NCBI GenBank assembly: GCA_000499405.2
Contig: HG738137.1
Span: 26,279,832 to 26,343,831, forward strand
Reading direction: 5' to 3'
Length of the DNA: 64,000 bases
DNA from: Onchocerca volvulus
Lineage: Eukaryota; Nematoda; Chromadorea; Rhabditida; Onchocercidae
Shown here: piece after piece, positions 14,852 through 29,800 of the stretch
Position numbering within the stretch: the stretch's first letter is position 1
Layout: every line of letters starts with the position of its first letter
The notes under the pieces: model-generated
Seen by the model: only the letters and a program-made list of their open reading frames with translations
Databases searched by the model: none
What the model was told of the DNA's origin: nothing
Made by a program: the position numbers and the translations under genes

Positions 14852-17800
14852 ATGTGTGTAACCACAACTGACAACGACGAACAAATAGCAAGTGAAATGA
14901 CAGCTGCGAAACCAAAAGAACGACAATTTCAGGTCATTTTCTTTGCATTTCAAATAATTCATGTTATTATTACTGGAAACTTAATCAGGCAGGACATTAA
15001 ATTATTGGTACTACGACAGTAAACTTAATGTGTTTAGTGAAATGTACTTCCAGTATTTCTAGAATTTTCATTATGTAAAGATGAAAATCTTTTCAGCTCT
15101 GTCACTGATAGATATTATATATTATTCATATTAGTATTTACTGATGCGCAGCAAATCTGGTTTTAAATTATTATTTCTGATTTATTTATTGACATATTTC
15201 AGGTTGTCCCAGTTCCAGGAACTTTTACTCGTGGACGTTGGAAATGTTGGGATTATAAAGATCAAACATCGGGAACCGGTACAATTATTGATTTCACGGA
15301 TAAATCCGAGAAACATCCGTTATGTAAGTTTTTGTAGTAGTTCATTTAAATTAGATTTGATCATTTTTGCATTTTTGCTCATATTGTCTGGATAATATCA
15401 TATTTCATTGTTATTAGAAGTTTTGGGGAAAAGAAGGTATGGTTTTTATGACAAATGCAATTTTTGTCATTTGAAAGTTATGAGGAAAGATCAGACGTAT
15501 AAATGCCGCTAAATTCTGTTTGAAATCAATTTTGATGGACATTCGAGAAGGTATATGGAAGGTTGTGTTAGGCTTCATTTCAAATACTTGAATTTTTATT
15601 TTTGACATATAATGAGAATTTTTTCAGTTGAACTCATAGTGAAAGGTGTGTTCAGTTCTATTCTTAGTTACAGCTATTTTTAGTTGTACCCTTGGCAATG
15701 AATATTTTCAGTAATACCTATAGCAGCAGTAGGTTTTCGTTGCAGTCAGTGCTTAAAACAAATAGTGGGTGTAAGTCGGAATTATTCACTCTTAATTTGC
15801 CTGCCTTCATCTTGACTGATATCCGCTTGATTAATTACTCTGCCTTTTGCTATAGATGAAAATGCGAATAATTTCCGAACTAGAATGGTTTTCATAGGTA
15901 TTACAATAGGAATTTGAAGCCTAACACATCGGCTAAGCTACTTGCTGTACTAATTTAATTTGACGAATTAATTTTTCTGTAGCAATTAATATTGGAGAAA
16001 ATCCAGTCGGATGTCGGACTTTTATTCCCCATGGCCAAACAGATATAATGAATCATACAAGTGAATCACATTTGATTACAGCTACCGATACGAGTAGTGC
16101 AGGTCTGATTTTGTTATTCTTTTTATCATCATCATTATCAAATACAAATTCACTCGATCTTTTTGCTAAAATTTTCGAATTTTGGTTATATTTTCCTTCT
16201 AAACGAAATCGATAGTTAGAAATCAAGTTGCGTTTAATTGAAAATAAGATGGATCAATTAGCCGAATCTGATTTTGAATGTACTACGATGTTTCGGTGAA
16301 CTTCAAATAGTTGACTGCCAGTATGGAGTTTTTGGAAGAAATTGAAAAACTAAAATTTATATTGTTATTTTCAGCAATATCTCAAGCAATTGATATATCA
16401 AATGGAAGAAAAGAATCAAGTACAATAGTTGTTACATCAATTGCTCCTCCATCGGCAACTCCGGTGCACGGTACTCCATCTTCAGCTAGTATTTCCCCTG
16501 TGATCAATAATGCAGCTGCTATTGAAATTAAGGTATTTATTTGCGCAATTTTTACATTAAAATATTTTAAGCTGCTTCTGATCATGAAGAAAAAGAAAAT
16601 CAGAACTCCCCCACCATTCAGCTAAGGATTTACTCATTGACGACTTAACTGCATGCGAACATGGAAAAAAAAAATGAAATGTAATGGATGATTAATCTTA
16701 GAGAGTTGGAGAACAGAGCATTGTTTTCTGTCGATCTTCTAACAACGTTTTTTAGAAATATGTCTTGATGTGCATAACAGTTTGAACATTTAGAATTAAT
16801 ATGCCTAATATGCTAACCATAAATGACAGTTATCAATTTTCCATATTCTTTAGTTAATAATCAACATGATAGTCTTTATGCATGCCTTTTTTTTTCTTTC
16901 AGGGGAAAATTCCGGATCACGAAAATTTATTACCATTACATTCTACAGCATCTACACCTGTTCTTAATGTTGGAGGAGTGGCATCAATTCATACACATCA
17001 GATCTATCGAACACCTTCTGCCGCTTCCTATCTGCAACCACTATCGGTTCCTATCAATTTAATTAATTTCTCCTTTCCTTTCTAAATTTATTGGTTGCTC
17101 AAATTTGAAATTGGATTAATTTTATGGTATTAAAATTAATTTGTTGTTTTAGTTTGCTAATTGATTATAACAGTTGCTTGATACCCACTGTTTTGGATTT
17201 CCTTAAGATTAAAAGCACACCAACTAGCATTGTTTTAGATCTCGCTTAAACTACTTACTTAAGACTATCATATCTCGACTGGAATTTTTGATTATTTTAG
17301 CGGCATATTCATTCTCTTATATCATATGTCAAAATGGGATATCTTCCTATTACTAGTAAATCGAGTTTTGCTTCTATCTATTACAATTTATCTTGATATT
17401 TATATGTGAATTGTAAAACAGTTAATAATTTCAGGAACTTCCTGACTCAAATCCTGTAGTGCAATCATCATTTGCTCCTGAACCGGCTGTAACAAATGTA
17501 CCGCTCATCGCGTCTGAAACCGAAGATCCGTAAGTTTTATATCTTTCATGCTGAAGATTTTCATACTGAATTTCCATAATTATATCATATAAAGTATTAA
17601 CATTTTTTTTTTAATTTTTCACTGAAATTTTATAAATTTGTTAAAAATATTGAAATAATTTGTGTACGCAATTCATCTTCATCAGATTTTTATAATAAGT
17701 TACCCGATTCTGTTCGTCAATTTTCTAGAATTTGTTGAGGTGGAAACATTAAATATTGAAAATTTAAGTCATTGAATAACATCGCAGTCTTTTCATAGAA

Positions 17801-18412
17801 ATATGAGTTATTAATTTATTATTAATTTACATTCGATATTGTATATATATATATATTTAGCCTTAGTAAAATAAAGGATAGGGAAGAAACAGTAGTGGCG
17901 ATTTCACATCTCATTATTATTTATGGGCTACTATAATAGTTCGTGTTAATAGTGTGGATGCTTATCTTCATTAATACTATTTCATTCCATTTCCTGTAAA
18001 TTATCTCAAAAATATAACTTATAATGAGGCTTAAATATTTGCTACTACCGTTACTGCTTCTGCTGATACTACAACTGCTACTAGTCTTTTTTGAATTTTT
18101 TCTTTAATGTAAGGATAGTTTTACTGTGAAGATTATCGAATCGTGCGCGGAAAATCTTTCTTTTTCTCGAAACAGAAATAAATACATTGATTTGATGAAA
18201 TTTCAAAAACTTAAGAAGGCAAAAGAGGAAATAAATTTGGAAATGTTTGTTATATTTGAATTTTTTCAAGCTATCGCTCTTTCAAAAGAAATGAATTTCT
18301 CCTTTAAATTTAGATAAAAAATGGTAAATTTTTATTATTTGGTCTAAAAATTTTGTAAAACTGGGAATATTTAGTTTGACTTGAGACATTTTAATTAACA
18401 TGACCCGATATA

Positions 18413-18447
<35 letters not shown>

Positions 18448-21400
18448 TATAAAAGTATTTTGAAGAGTGGCATAGTCAATTGCAAGTTAATATGATTTTA
18501 TGCTCTAAAATTATTTTAAAGTTTTTTTACCTTTATCGATTAAAGAATAATATCAACAAAAAGTTAAAATTTCAATTTTGTTTGAAGAAAAAATACTTTG
18601 AGTTGATTTTTTATGTGGTTAATGTGATATTGAAGATTAATTGAAATGATTAGATGCTTTACTTCTCTTTTTATTTTTTCCACTGAAGAGAATTTTGCAT
18701 TTTATTGAATTCATCATCGGTCTGCACACTTTCTCTGCTCGATTATGTTTGTCTGAACCTTTTTTTTTTTCACTATTTGAAACATTATGTTGTTCTCAGG
18801 TGTTTGAACGAAATGACTTATTGTATCTTTAGACGCTCTGGAGCTGTTTTTATTTTTTATTTGTATGAAGTGAATAATATAATTGGAATCACTGTAAACC
18901 AGAATTGCAGTTGTTTGGTTTAGAATGCATTTAGACAATAACAGTAGTGGTAATGATCAATGGATGCGCATTTTCGTTTTATCTAAATAATGATAATAAT
19001 GCTGTTCGATGAATAGTTGTTTGTCTTCAAACTTTTCCGTAGTGTTTCACTGATGATTAAGTACTTGATGTGATAAATCCGTCCCAAGTTTATCATCTTG
19101 TTTATCAGGATGATAGAAGTAATGTTGTTTAGCCAACACTTTCCTTATTTCTGTTAAGATTTCTCTGAGCAATGGGTTAGTGGAAAAGTGTTGAATAAGT
19201 ATGATTTGAGTGAAATATGGCTGCAATCAGTAGACATTGTTTATATCACTTTTTACTAGGATTTCCATGCTAGTTATAAAGATTGTAATAATATTAAATC
19301 GATGGAAATGATAGAATTTTTTCATTGATTTTTGCAGAAAATTGTTATATTGTGGAAGATAATGTTGTAGTGATAAGTTATGCATAACAGATATCTTTGA
19401 GTTAGGATTTTTCAATTATTAATAACAAGTTATGATGGTAAATACCATTCATTGGGACTCTTAGCTATGCAATCCTTATAATCTATTACATTTTCAATAT
19501 TTGAATATCGTAATTTTTCGCTAATCGTTCAGAAATTTAATTGATACTAATTTTTTCTTATTTTAAAAATTAGATTTATAATATTTGAAAACAAAAATTT
19601 GTTAAAAGAAATCGAAAAAATTAGTTTCGTGAATTTGTTTTGCTTTGGGACTAAAAATTCTTTGTAGAAAATGTTGAATTTTAACCGCAAAAAGTTTTTT
19701 TTTGATCAATTTGTGCTATTGGAAAATGCAAGAGATGGATACCCCGAAAAACTGAGTGCTGTATTTTTGATAATCTTGACCGATATGGATGTTTTGCAAG
19801 TGTGCAGTAGAATAATACAAATACCGCAAAATATTTATTGTTTCCTATTGTTGTTATATCTGTCGCTGTAGCAGTATGGCAACGTTATATGACATCGTTT
19901 ACTAGAAAGAATTGGATAAATTATTATCTTGCTCAAATTTTATAATTCTTGATGAATAGAAGAGATATTACCGCTTTATATTTCCGTCGAGATGCTTGGC
20001 AATTAATGGCTGTTATTTTCGCCCCAAAAAACTTAAAAATATTTAATATTAGCATCTTTTTTAAAATTTCATGCAAAATTTGGATTGGTATGAACTGTAT
20101 CCAGAAATTAGGAATTTAGGATTGAGTCAGATATAGTAAATCTTAAAGAATGAATCAGTTTTTTTATCTTTCAAATTCAAATTGTTAAAACCTCTCATGT
20201 GCTATAGAAATGATAAGCAGTTTTAAATATAAGATTAGGACAAATTATGTCTCAACTTTTGGCTATATGCCTCACTAAATCGACGCGATTATATATTTGT
20301 GATAATCGAATCAGTTGAGTAGTAGAATTGGATGGGTATAAAATTATTAATTTATTTTATTATGTGATGTATGAAAGGCTAACTTAAAAAAGAAAAAAAA
20401 AGGCAGGCAGTTATAATGTATGAAGATCTTACTTTTCAGTGGTAGTATTGTTTTGACTTTAGTTTTTTGAGATTTTTTGGGGTTTATTGGGCATTCTTTT
20501 TTTAAGAGGTTGTTATTTATGCAGGGACAGATTTTTGGTCAGTGAAACTTGTAATTTATGTAATAAGTTCTTTTGTATGCAATAGATTCGTAATAGGTTC
20601 TTTTTTCTTTATTAGATATAGATTTTAAAAATATTAATATTAAGATAAAAATTTGATGCAACAAATGATTGGATAGTGTAATTCGTCATGAAGTGGTTAA
20701 AAAATTACTGTACAATTAGTGATGTATTGCTACTGTTACAGGGATTAATTTTCATCTCCATATAGGCTTTAGGGACGATGTGAACGCAGTTTAGTTTAGT
20801 AACTGCATTTAGTAAGACATTTTTCTTGACTTTATTAAAAGTCAAGAAGAATACTTCAAATGATGTAATATCTTCAGTTTTCGAACTCAAATCTCATAAC
20901 TCGTTTTATCAGTAGTTTGAAGTGCTTGAAATTTAATTTATTATGAATACGCCGCTTGAAATTCAAAGTTCTTGAAATTTATTATGAATATACCACGAGC
21001 GTAGAAACAGAAATTCGAGTGGAAAAGTAGAGGAAAACCGCGAATGCATTTTCGGAAAATTATAAGTTTTTACGCGAAATTATTAAGAGCTAGTTTCAGG
21101 AATATGGATTTCCTTTTTTCAATTTTTGCGTCAATTTTCAAATTGTTTATTCCTTTCCAAAAATTCTATAGCACTAAAATTTATTCAATCAAATATGTAA
21201 TGGTTGCTACACACTCCGGAACTCTTAATCAAAAAAAAGACCAGCGAAAGGTTTATTTCTTGAGATTTTTTTTTTTGATTTTTTGTTTTTCCCTTTTTAA
21301 TTTTTAAGTAGGAATTTTCGGAATTGCCATTATTATTATATCATTTTACTATTTTTATTTTTGTTTTTTTCGATATCTTTTCAAAGATTTTAATTGCCTA

Positions 21401-23711
21401 ATTGTTTTGAAGCTCTCTTTTCATTCTCTATTGGCATGATCTCAGTGAATTATTCTAAACCTTAATTTAGAACAGAAAATGTATGAATGGTTATGATGTT
21501 TTAATTTTGGATAATAAATGAATCACTGTAATTTCAAGATATTGAGAGCGAAAGGAAATTGTTGTGATCTTCGATTTTCGCGAAGATTTTAAGGGCGGAA
21601 TTTTTTGCGGTGTGGAAACGTAGATCTGCTGTTGTTTATTTATTTCACGGATGCAATTTATTGTTCATATTAGGAGTGCTAAGTTGAATCTGTTTTTTCG
21701 TAGTAATTCAGAAAAATAAATTTTTTTGGGAAGAAAGTAAGGAATAAAAAATATCGGCATTGCTTTCTGGTTCTTTGGTGAAGAAAGAAGGAATGATAAA
21801 AGTTTGTGTTGCTTAATTTTTTAGGCTTTGGAAAAAGATATTTCAGAACTAATTAACGCAATATCTAAGTTAGATATAAGATTTGATAGAGATATCATTT
21901 AAATAATTTGATTAAATAGTATTATTTTTGAGACGTTAAGAGAATGAGAGATAACCATCTTTCAGTACTGTCAAGAAAGATAACCACCTTTCAGTACTGC
22001 AAAAAAACAATGTAGTATAACAGCGAAGCATGTCGAAACCTACCATAATTGAACCTACTCACGTAAAATGGTGTTTATTTTGGTTTTTATCATTTTAACT
22101 AGTTTTTTAGTAAACTATTTATATAATTTGAATGAACATTGAAAATACTGATTGATTTTTGCTGGAAGTATACTAAAATGTTATTGAATGGTTTTCTTTC
22201 TGTAGCTAATGTATCGTAAAGATTTCAGTGGTAAAATTAATGAAAATGATAAAACTTAGAAAGGATTGATAATAAAACATACGAGGTCTGGACGGAGAAT
22301 TTATTTTCTTTATTATTTAACGCATTTGTTTATGAAATTTTATCGACAACTTAAAAGTGAAACGAAAGTTCGAGAGAGAAGGTAGAAAAAGAAAAAGGAT
22401 GAATACGAGTTTCTAAGACATCATTGAAGTTTAACGTAGAAAATGATATTCAAACAAGTGTTTACTTTGGTTTTTGATGTATTTCAGCTAGCCAGTTGTT
22501 GATTAAATTATGTATTAAATATGATGTAAGAATGGAAATAAAGCTGATTTAATAAATTATTGCTGAAAGGTAGTTAAAAATATAAAAATTTTGCGGAAGC
22601 TTCAAAAGATTAACGTTTTTTATTCCATTTAAAAAATTAAAAAAGAAAATTAAAATATGGATTTGCCATGAATAACATTTCTTATTGTTATTATTGTGAA
22701 CATCCGGAATTTTTTTTCATTAAAATAGAACTCTTATTCAAAAAATTCTGCTACTCATGCATTATTCCATGATTAGTAGAAGTGAGCTTGATCATCAGTT
22801 AAATAATCAGTATTGTTGGGAAAGTGTTGCGGATGAAATTCTTTTGCTTGATGATCTTTAATGCGTTGAATAGGAAAGAGAAGGGAGAAGAAAGAGAAAA
22901 AGCTTCGATGTGAGAAGTCGAAAAAGTAATAGCAGTTTATTCCAAAGACTTGTTTAATTAGTTGCTCATTTTTGCAGTTTCTATTGCTTCATGTCTATTG
23001 AAAGACATTAATAGGTAAACACAAAGTGAAATTCAATCTATTTCCGGCACCATTTTGCAGAATTTTACTTGTCTCCGTTTTTGGTGCTATCTTATCTAAT
23101 TTGAGAATTTATATGTGGATTGCTGGATTAAAAGTTTTTCCGAAGATCTTTACAATAATTTTATTGATTCTTTGTCTTAATTGGTTTTTTGCGAGGAATG
23201 GCTAGCGAAGTGAAAAAAAGTTTCGTTTTTTTCGAACAGTTTGAGAAACATAATGATTTAAGCAGCGCATTAGGGAATAAATGATTCGATATATGCTAAG
23301 CAAATGAGTCAGATATGGAAAGCTTTGTGTTTCAAATTTCAAGTGCTTGGCATGTGAAGGATTTGACATTAAGCTGAAAGCTCTGTGTTTTAAAAATCCA
23401 TCATAGAATATCATGTCATATTGATAAAAGTAGTTGTTCGTTGCCTCGATTAGAAATTTAAGTTTTATGATAGCATTGGTAGTTCTTAGAGAAATATTTC
23501 CAGATCGTTATTTGCAGGTTTTTTAAATTAAGTAAAATAAATTATGATGAAAATGCCAAATCGTTGCAATACCATTGATAACTGTTTGTCATGCATAAGA
23601 GTGCTTATTTATGTCATATTTATGATTGCTAGAAACACTTCGTAAAGTGCGAAATATTTCTTATAGAATGAATGTTGGACTTAGCAATATAGATGTTTAT
23701 GCTGTTTCTAT

Positions 23712-23763
<52 letters not shown>

Positions 23764-23780
23764 TTTTTTTTTTTTTTTTT

Positions 23781-23823
<43 letters not shown>

Positions 23824-26800
23824 AATGATCGATTTTGGCAGCAGATGTGATGTAAATCCTTTAACCGCAGTTTATAAATGGAGATGAGGAGAGAAAATGG
23901 AAAGTGTTCCAGGTTTGATTTAATACCGTTGCTGGATATTGAATATCATTGTTATTAATTCTGGATTGAATTATAATTATTAAAAAAGAATTCGGTAGTT
24001 TTTTTTGCATCGTTCTTCTTCTTTGTTTAGGTGTTAACTTACGTTGCGTAAATTTTTGAAAAAATCTCTCTCAGATTTATGCTTATGGATGTTTTTCAAA
24101 GGAGAAAATAAATGAAAAAACAAAAGAAGATCGATGATAGCAAATTTTGAAATCTTATCGCCTTGCCAGAATTCTGATTAGAAGGCTATCAGATATTTTT
24201 TAATAGACAAGGGCCATTCAATTAAATATGACGAGATGAAAAATAGAATACTAATGACGACTAGTATTATGTGCCATCTGCTGCACTATCATTTAGGAGA
24301 TGGTAGACATTTCGGACTGATTATTTTGAGGATATAATACTTGGATTTTTGGTGTGAAATAAATCTGAGATAAAGGATTTTTAACCTAGATTTTAGATTT
24401 CACTTCATGCTATTTGAAGAATTTTATCGAGACAATATTCTGTTTTGATCATCGGAAGTTATTATTTATATTATCACTTTTTGCTACTGTTTTACTCTTT
24501 GTTGTGATTAACTTTTATCATTAGAAAGTGATAAATGATAGGGTCTGGGCGAATAGAGCAATGGCTTTTATCTTTAAAACTTACTAAAACTGTCTCTTTC
24601 ATCAACATTATCTGGATGATCAAGAAAATTGTCATTATCATTATTAACACTGTCGAAATTTTCATTATAATCATTATAAATGCAGTGTCAGGAAAGAGTT
24701 TTTAATCTAACAAAAATATCGCTCATGATTATTGTCCTATTTCGACATCATGTTAATATTTGATATATAAAATAAAATATACTGATTCTTTGTAATTTTT
24801 TCTTTATTACGATTGTCTGTCAGAAAAGATGTCTTTAAAAAGAACAGTCGAATCATATTTATCTTTGATCATTAATGAAACTTGTGAAGGTCAATGACTG
24901 TAACATAAAGCTCTAATTAATCTACAATTTTTTATAATGGCAATTATTATCATTGTATTTGATATGATATAGGAGTGGAAAAGAAAAATGGGTACAGTTC
25001 ATCATATATAACAGTATTTGGTATGGTGAGTACACCGGAAACAACGTTTTGAGCACGTCGTTTTCACATTTCATCCAACCTTTTCCGTTCATGCCATCAT
25101 CCATCTTCTTCTTCCATATAAACGATTTCTTGTTTTGGATGAATCAACGAATGCCAAACTTACCGATCATCGTTCAACATTCCATCATCCATTTTTCTGC
25201 ATATTTTTGTGTCCTATTCATTTTTTTTTCTGATATTTTATCTTGACTTTTGGGCATACTTCTTATTTGTTTCTAATAATTTTTTTATCTCTTTTAATTA
25301 CTTACGAAAATATTATCAGAAAATGCTAGTTGATCTTTTTGCTTGCTTGCTTACATCTTTATCGCTTTATCGATCTATTCTTTGTGCCAATCATCTCCCA
25401 TTTCGAAATTCATAAAATAATGTTCGATTGAATGAAGGAATTGAACACATTGCTATAATTTTAAATGAACTGAATTTCTGAGCTATTTGTGATTAGGTAA
25501 AATATATCGCTTGGCTTAAATAATTCCCTTATTGGATTGTTGATTTTTCGTTATTCTTTTTATTTCTTATTTTTCTAAAAGTAACTTATAGATATGTCTT
25601 AACACTAATCATATTTTATCATTATTAGAATAAGCACGGGTTTATATAATATCATTTTTTGACGAATGGAATAGGCAATTTTTGATATGTTTAATGTAGA
25701 TGATCATGAAATTATCATTTTTTAGAAATTAACTAGTTCATCGTCCATCGGATTATTCGACCTATTTTTTTCTTTTCTTACAAGTAGAAATTGTTGGAAA
25801 TAGTTTTGAAAGTTATTTTTCGATCCAAAATTTTTATTTTCTCATTATTAAGAATAGAAGCTAGAAAGAGGCCTTCTTTTTCTATCTTTTTTCTTCTCTT
25901 TTTCCGTTTTCATCCGGTTATAAAATTCTGTTTTCCTTCTTGTTCGATTTAACGTTTATTTTTACCGTATCTCTATCCAAGTCATAAGTATTCAGGGAGT
26001 ATCACTGAATTATCTTTGTTAGGATCAAGTTTTAGATCTTGGAAATGCCAATTTTAAAAATTAAAAAAAAAAAATTTTTAAAATGAAACACATAGTTGAC
26101 GTGAACGAAAATGAATTGTTTAACCGTTCATCTTTTCTTATATAACTTTTAAACCATATTTATTCAGTTATTCCAGTTGACCAAGTATTGCTTTTTCCGC
26201 TGATCACCTATTGCTTGTTAGATAAAGTTGTTGATGTCCAGAAGAGATTGACGATGTCAGTCGTAAAACTCTTTCATTTAATGCAGTCAGCAATTTGTTG
26301 TAGTAGCAATAATTTGAGATTGACTTATTGCAGAGAAAATAAAGAACGAATTTAGCATTCTAATGATGATTTGGAAGTGAGAAGAGAAAAATGTAACATA
26401 TGGGTTGTTTGGTAGTTCTTCAGGGTAGATCAGAAGTTTTCTTTTTTCTTTTCTTTTTTTTTATGCCATTAAATTCATTAATTCAAATAGGAAATGGTCA
26501 TTTTCAGTTTTTGAATGAAACTCACTTTTTAAGCAAATGATTTCTTGTGCTTTTCTTATGTTTCATGTGAAATTAGTTTAAACATACATTATTTTATGCT
26601 TTATATTCATATTGAATTTCTAAATAATAATTTAAACATAAATTATTCAATTCAGTCTTTGGTAATTTATGTGCAAAAAAGAAAATAATGAAGGATTTGA
26701 ATCATTTATCACCATAGATAGAGTGGCTCTGTTTTGCTGTTAGGAATTATTGATTAGTATCCCGAAATAAACGGATAAACGGTCTGAAATTTAATCATGG

Positions 26801-29800
26801 AACAAAGGCAGCAATGGCCACCATACTTGATAAACAACAGTGGTTTGGCGCACGCACAATGATGTAAAAATGTGTTAAAAAGATATGAGTGGAACTTTCT
26901 TGTTTACTTTTTGATAGTTTATTGAAAAGGACATGTGAAGAGAGCTTTGTAGATCAAAGAACACGTAAATTGGTTGAAAGAACGACGGCATTAACTTTAA
27001 AACAAAAAAGATTTTTAAGGAAAAACAAAATCGTTTTTCCAATGTTTCTCAATAAAAAGACTTTTTTCTTCTGAAAATTAGCTTGAATTGACTTTTATTT
27101 CGGATTCTTGTTGTGCGCAAACAAGAAAAAGCTATTCAGCACTTTCTTATTTGCGTTGAAAGAAGATGCATCTCTTTTATCAATACTTTGGTTTTGAAAA
27201 ACTTTCAAACCTGTGGAAGTAATGAATGGATTGTTAAAGTAAAAATCTTTTATGGTTTAATTTTTAACAGTTTGTTAAAAAATATTTAAACGATGAGCGA
27301 AGAGAGAATGTTATTGCCTTGCATGAGGGATATTAAATTATGATAAAATGCTTCGAAAGATAGTTTTTTTTTTTGCTATCTTTTGCTATTGGGCGCATCA
27401 TATGCATGGTGCATTATCTTTTTATTTATTTTTTTAATTTCCTAATAAAAATTGGAAATGGAAATTTTTACAAACTTCTGATCAGCCTACCTATATCTGT
27501 TTAAAATTGTATATAATTTGATTCGTTTGTCAAAAAATGAATGTGAGATAATTCTGCATAAGAAAGGTGAAAACAGTTAAAGCATACATTTTCTCATCTC
27601 GTTCCAACAAGGATTGAAAGGGGTATTCTATAAATTTTCTCTTTTTCTCTTTTCAGTAAATGTCTTGATCGTTCATCGTAAGAAATTCGAATTTTTTTGA
27701 ATAGTCTTTTTTTAATTCTTTGCGTAAATTGAGCCTTAAGTATTTGAGAAAGAAATTATAAGAGAAAGTACATTGAGCTGCTGAATTCATAAAATCGATA
27801 AAAATGTTCAGAGTACTTTTTTATTTTATTGCTGACTATTCCGATTAGTTCATAGCTAAAATTATTTGTTATCGAAGAGGCTATGAAAGACATGCGGATC
27901 AACATGTAGGATAACTACTTCTAAAAGAAACATTGTTCCGCAGTGTCATAAGTATTACTACTAGCTTGCAACAATTTTGAGTTCTTGTTATTACGATTGG
28001 ACTGTATAACTAATTCGCATTAAAATGGACAATTAATTTTTATGAAATAAATTTGCAAAACTTCTTTTAGGCTAGTTTATGCTACTTTTTTACAAGGAAA
28101 GAAAAGAAGCTATGTTTCTTTAAGCGGCATTTTAAAATATTTGAAATTTCCAAAACATTTCTCCAGTTAAATTTACTACTTTATTTGCTACTAAATCTTT
28201 AAGTTTTCACCCAAAAATGCTTCCGTGTGAACTTTTATCGTGTTTTAAGTATTTATTTGGTATCAACATTTTAATTTATCCATAACTTTTTTCAAATTTC
28301 GCAAAATTAACTAATTGTAAATGTTTAATCTTTGGTTTTGCATTTTGAATGAGCCAAAAAAATTTTGCCGTGGGGAATTTTCGTTTTTTGAATTTATCAT
28401 TTTTCATATATGGATAAATGATGATTTATTGACTTTTTGTTCCTTTGAAATATGAAAATAGCTTTGCCTCTCTTTTTGGAATGCAGTGAGAATGTTTTTG
28501 AAAATTATTTTCTCTTGTGCTTCTTCTATTGCTGACAAAATCGTGTAATCTTAGATATGTGCTATATTGGCGGTATATGTATATGTTGATGAAACTCTAA
28601 AACTGTATTTGGCAGTCAAATTTCCAAAGCATGATAACCTTCCTCAAATGTGAATTTGAATTACTTCTGATTTCGGAGAGGAAAAATCCGCGTTTGCGCC
28701 AAAAATTTAATTTTTTGATTAGTTTTTTTTTTCTTTCAAAATACAGAGAAAAGCAATTCTTACAGTTGTTCTTTCATACGGATAATAAAATATTGCTTCG
28801 CAATGTTATTTTAGTAAAATTTGAAGTTATATTTTAAAATGTTGCTTATATAAACTCTATCTATAATTACGTCAAACTTTTTTCTCCATCATCTTTTTTC
28901 ATATCATTTTAATAAATTAGCACTTTTTTTGGTGATTAAATTCCCATTTTGTACATTTATTAAATGATTGATATGATATATTGTTCCATTTCCTATTAAT
29001 TACTTTTTTTTTTAAATGTAAATAAAGATAATTTTTTACTAATCCTATCCTCTATCACGATAAGCTATTAATAATGATGTTTCAAGGGAAAAGATTAAGG
29101 TCATTTTTAAAGAGCAAACAGAATTGATGAACGTTTTCATTTAGATCTAACTGACAAAGAATTCAACTTTCTAAAAAACAAATGATTTTTGAACTTCTAA
29201 CCAATGCAAAATGAAAAGAGAAGAAGCGAGAATTATGTAAGTGGAGGAATTTTTAAATGATGACAAGTTGCAGTAATTTGTTGTTAGCAACAGCAGCATT
29301 GATATTGAAATAGTAACAATTTGAGAAAATATCTCAGTTATTCTTAGATTTTAAGGTTAGATTATTACCGCAGTCCGAATTTTTCTATAATGAACTGTAT
29401 TAGAATTATATATTTACCCGTGATTCAATTTCGTACAGTTGGTTAGCTCCAGAAAATCTCCCTTCTAAAATGATAGCTTTCTCTCTTTTGAGATGTCTAT
29501 CAAGTCATTAAATTTGAAATTTCATCCATTATTTGCTTATTATCATCAGTGGAACAGTGCAGATTCAGCACATTATCCTCTTCCTACGTGTTAAAATGCT
29601 TTTCCTTCTTTTTTCTAACTTTTTTGATATGTTAATTTAGATAGTTTCAAGTATCACTTCAGTAAATAACAATTTAGTGTATTTTTCTGCATATTTACTT
29701 GGAATTATAAACTATTAGTATCAAATAATTTAGCTGAAGTTGAAAACATTCTTCCAGAATAAATTGTTTCACTTGAAATTCTCCTTCGTGATGGATTTTT

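Noticed and set aside
18126..18317. 63-codon frame just after exon 6 of the TSC22 gene
   Set aside because: Low-complexity Lys/Phe/Ile-rich frame overlapped on the other strand, no splice sites in phase with neighbours.
23626..23850. Frame coding for long polyphenylalanine
   Set aside because: It is only the poly-T tract read in frame.
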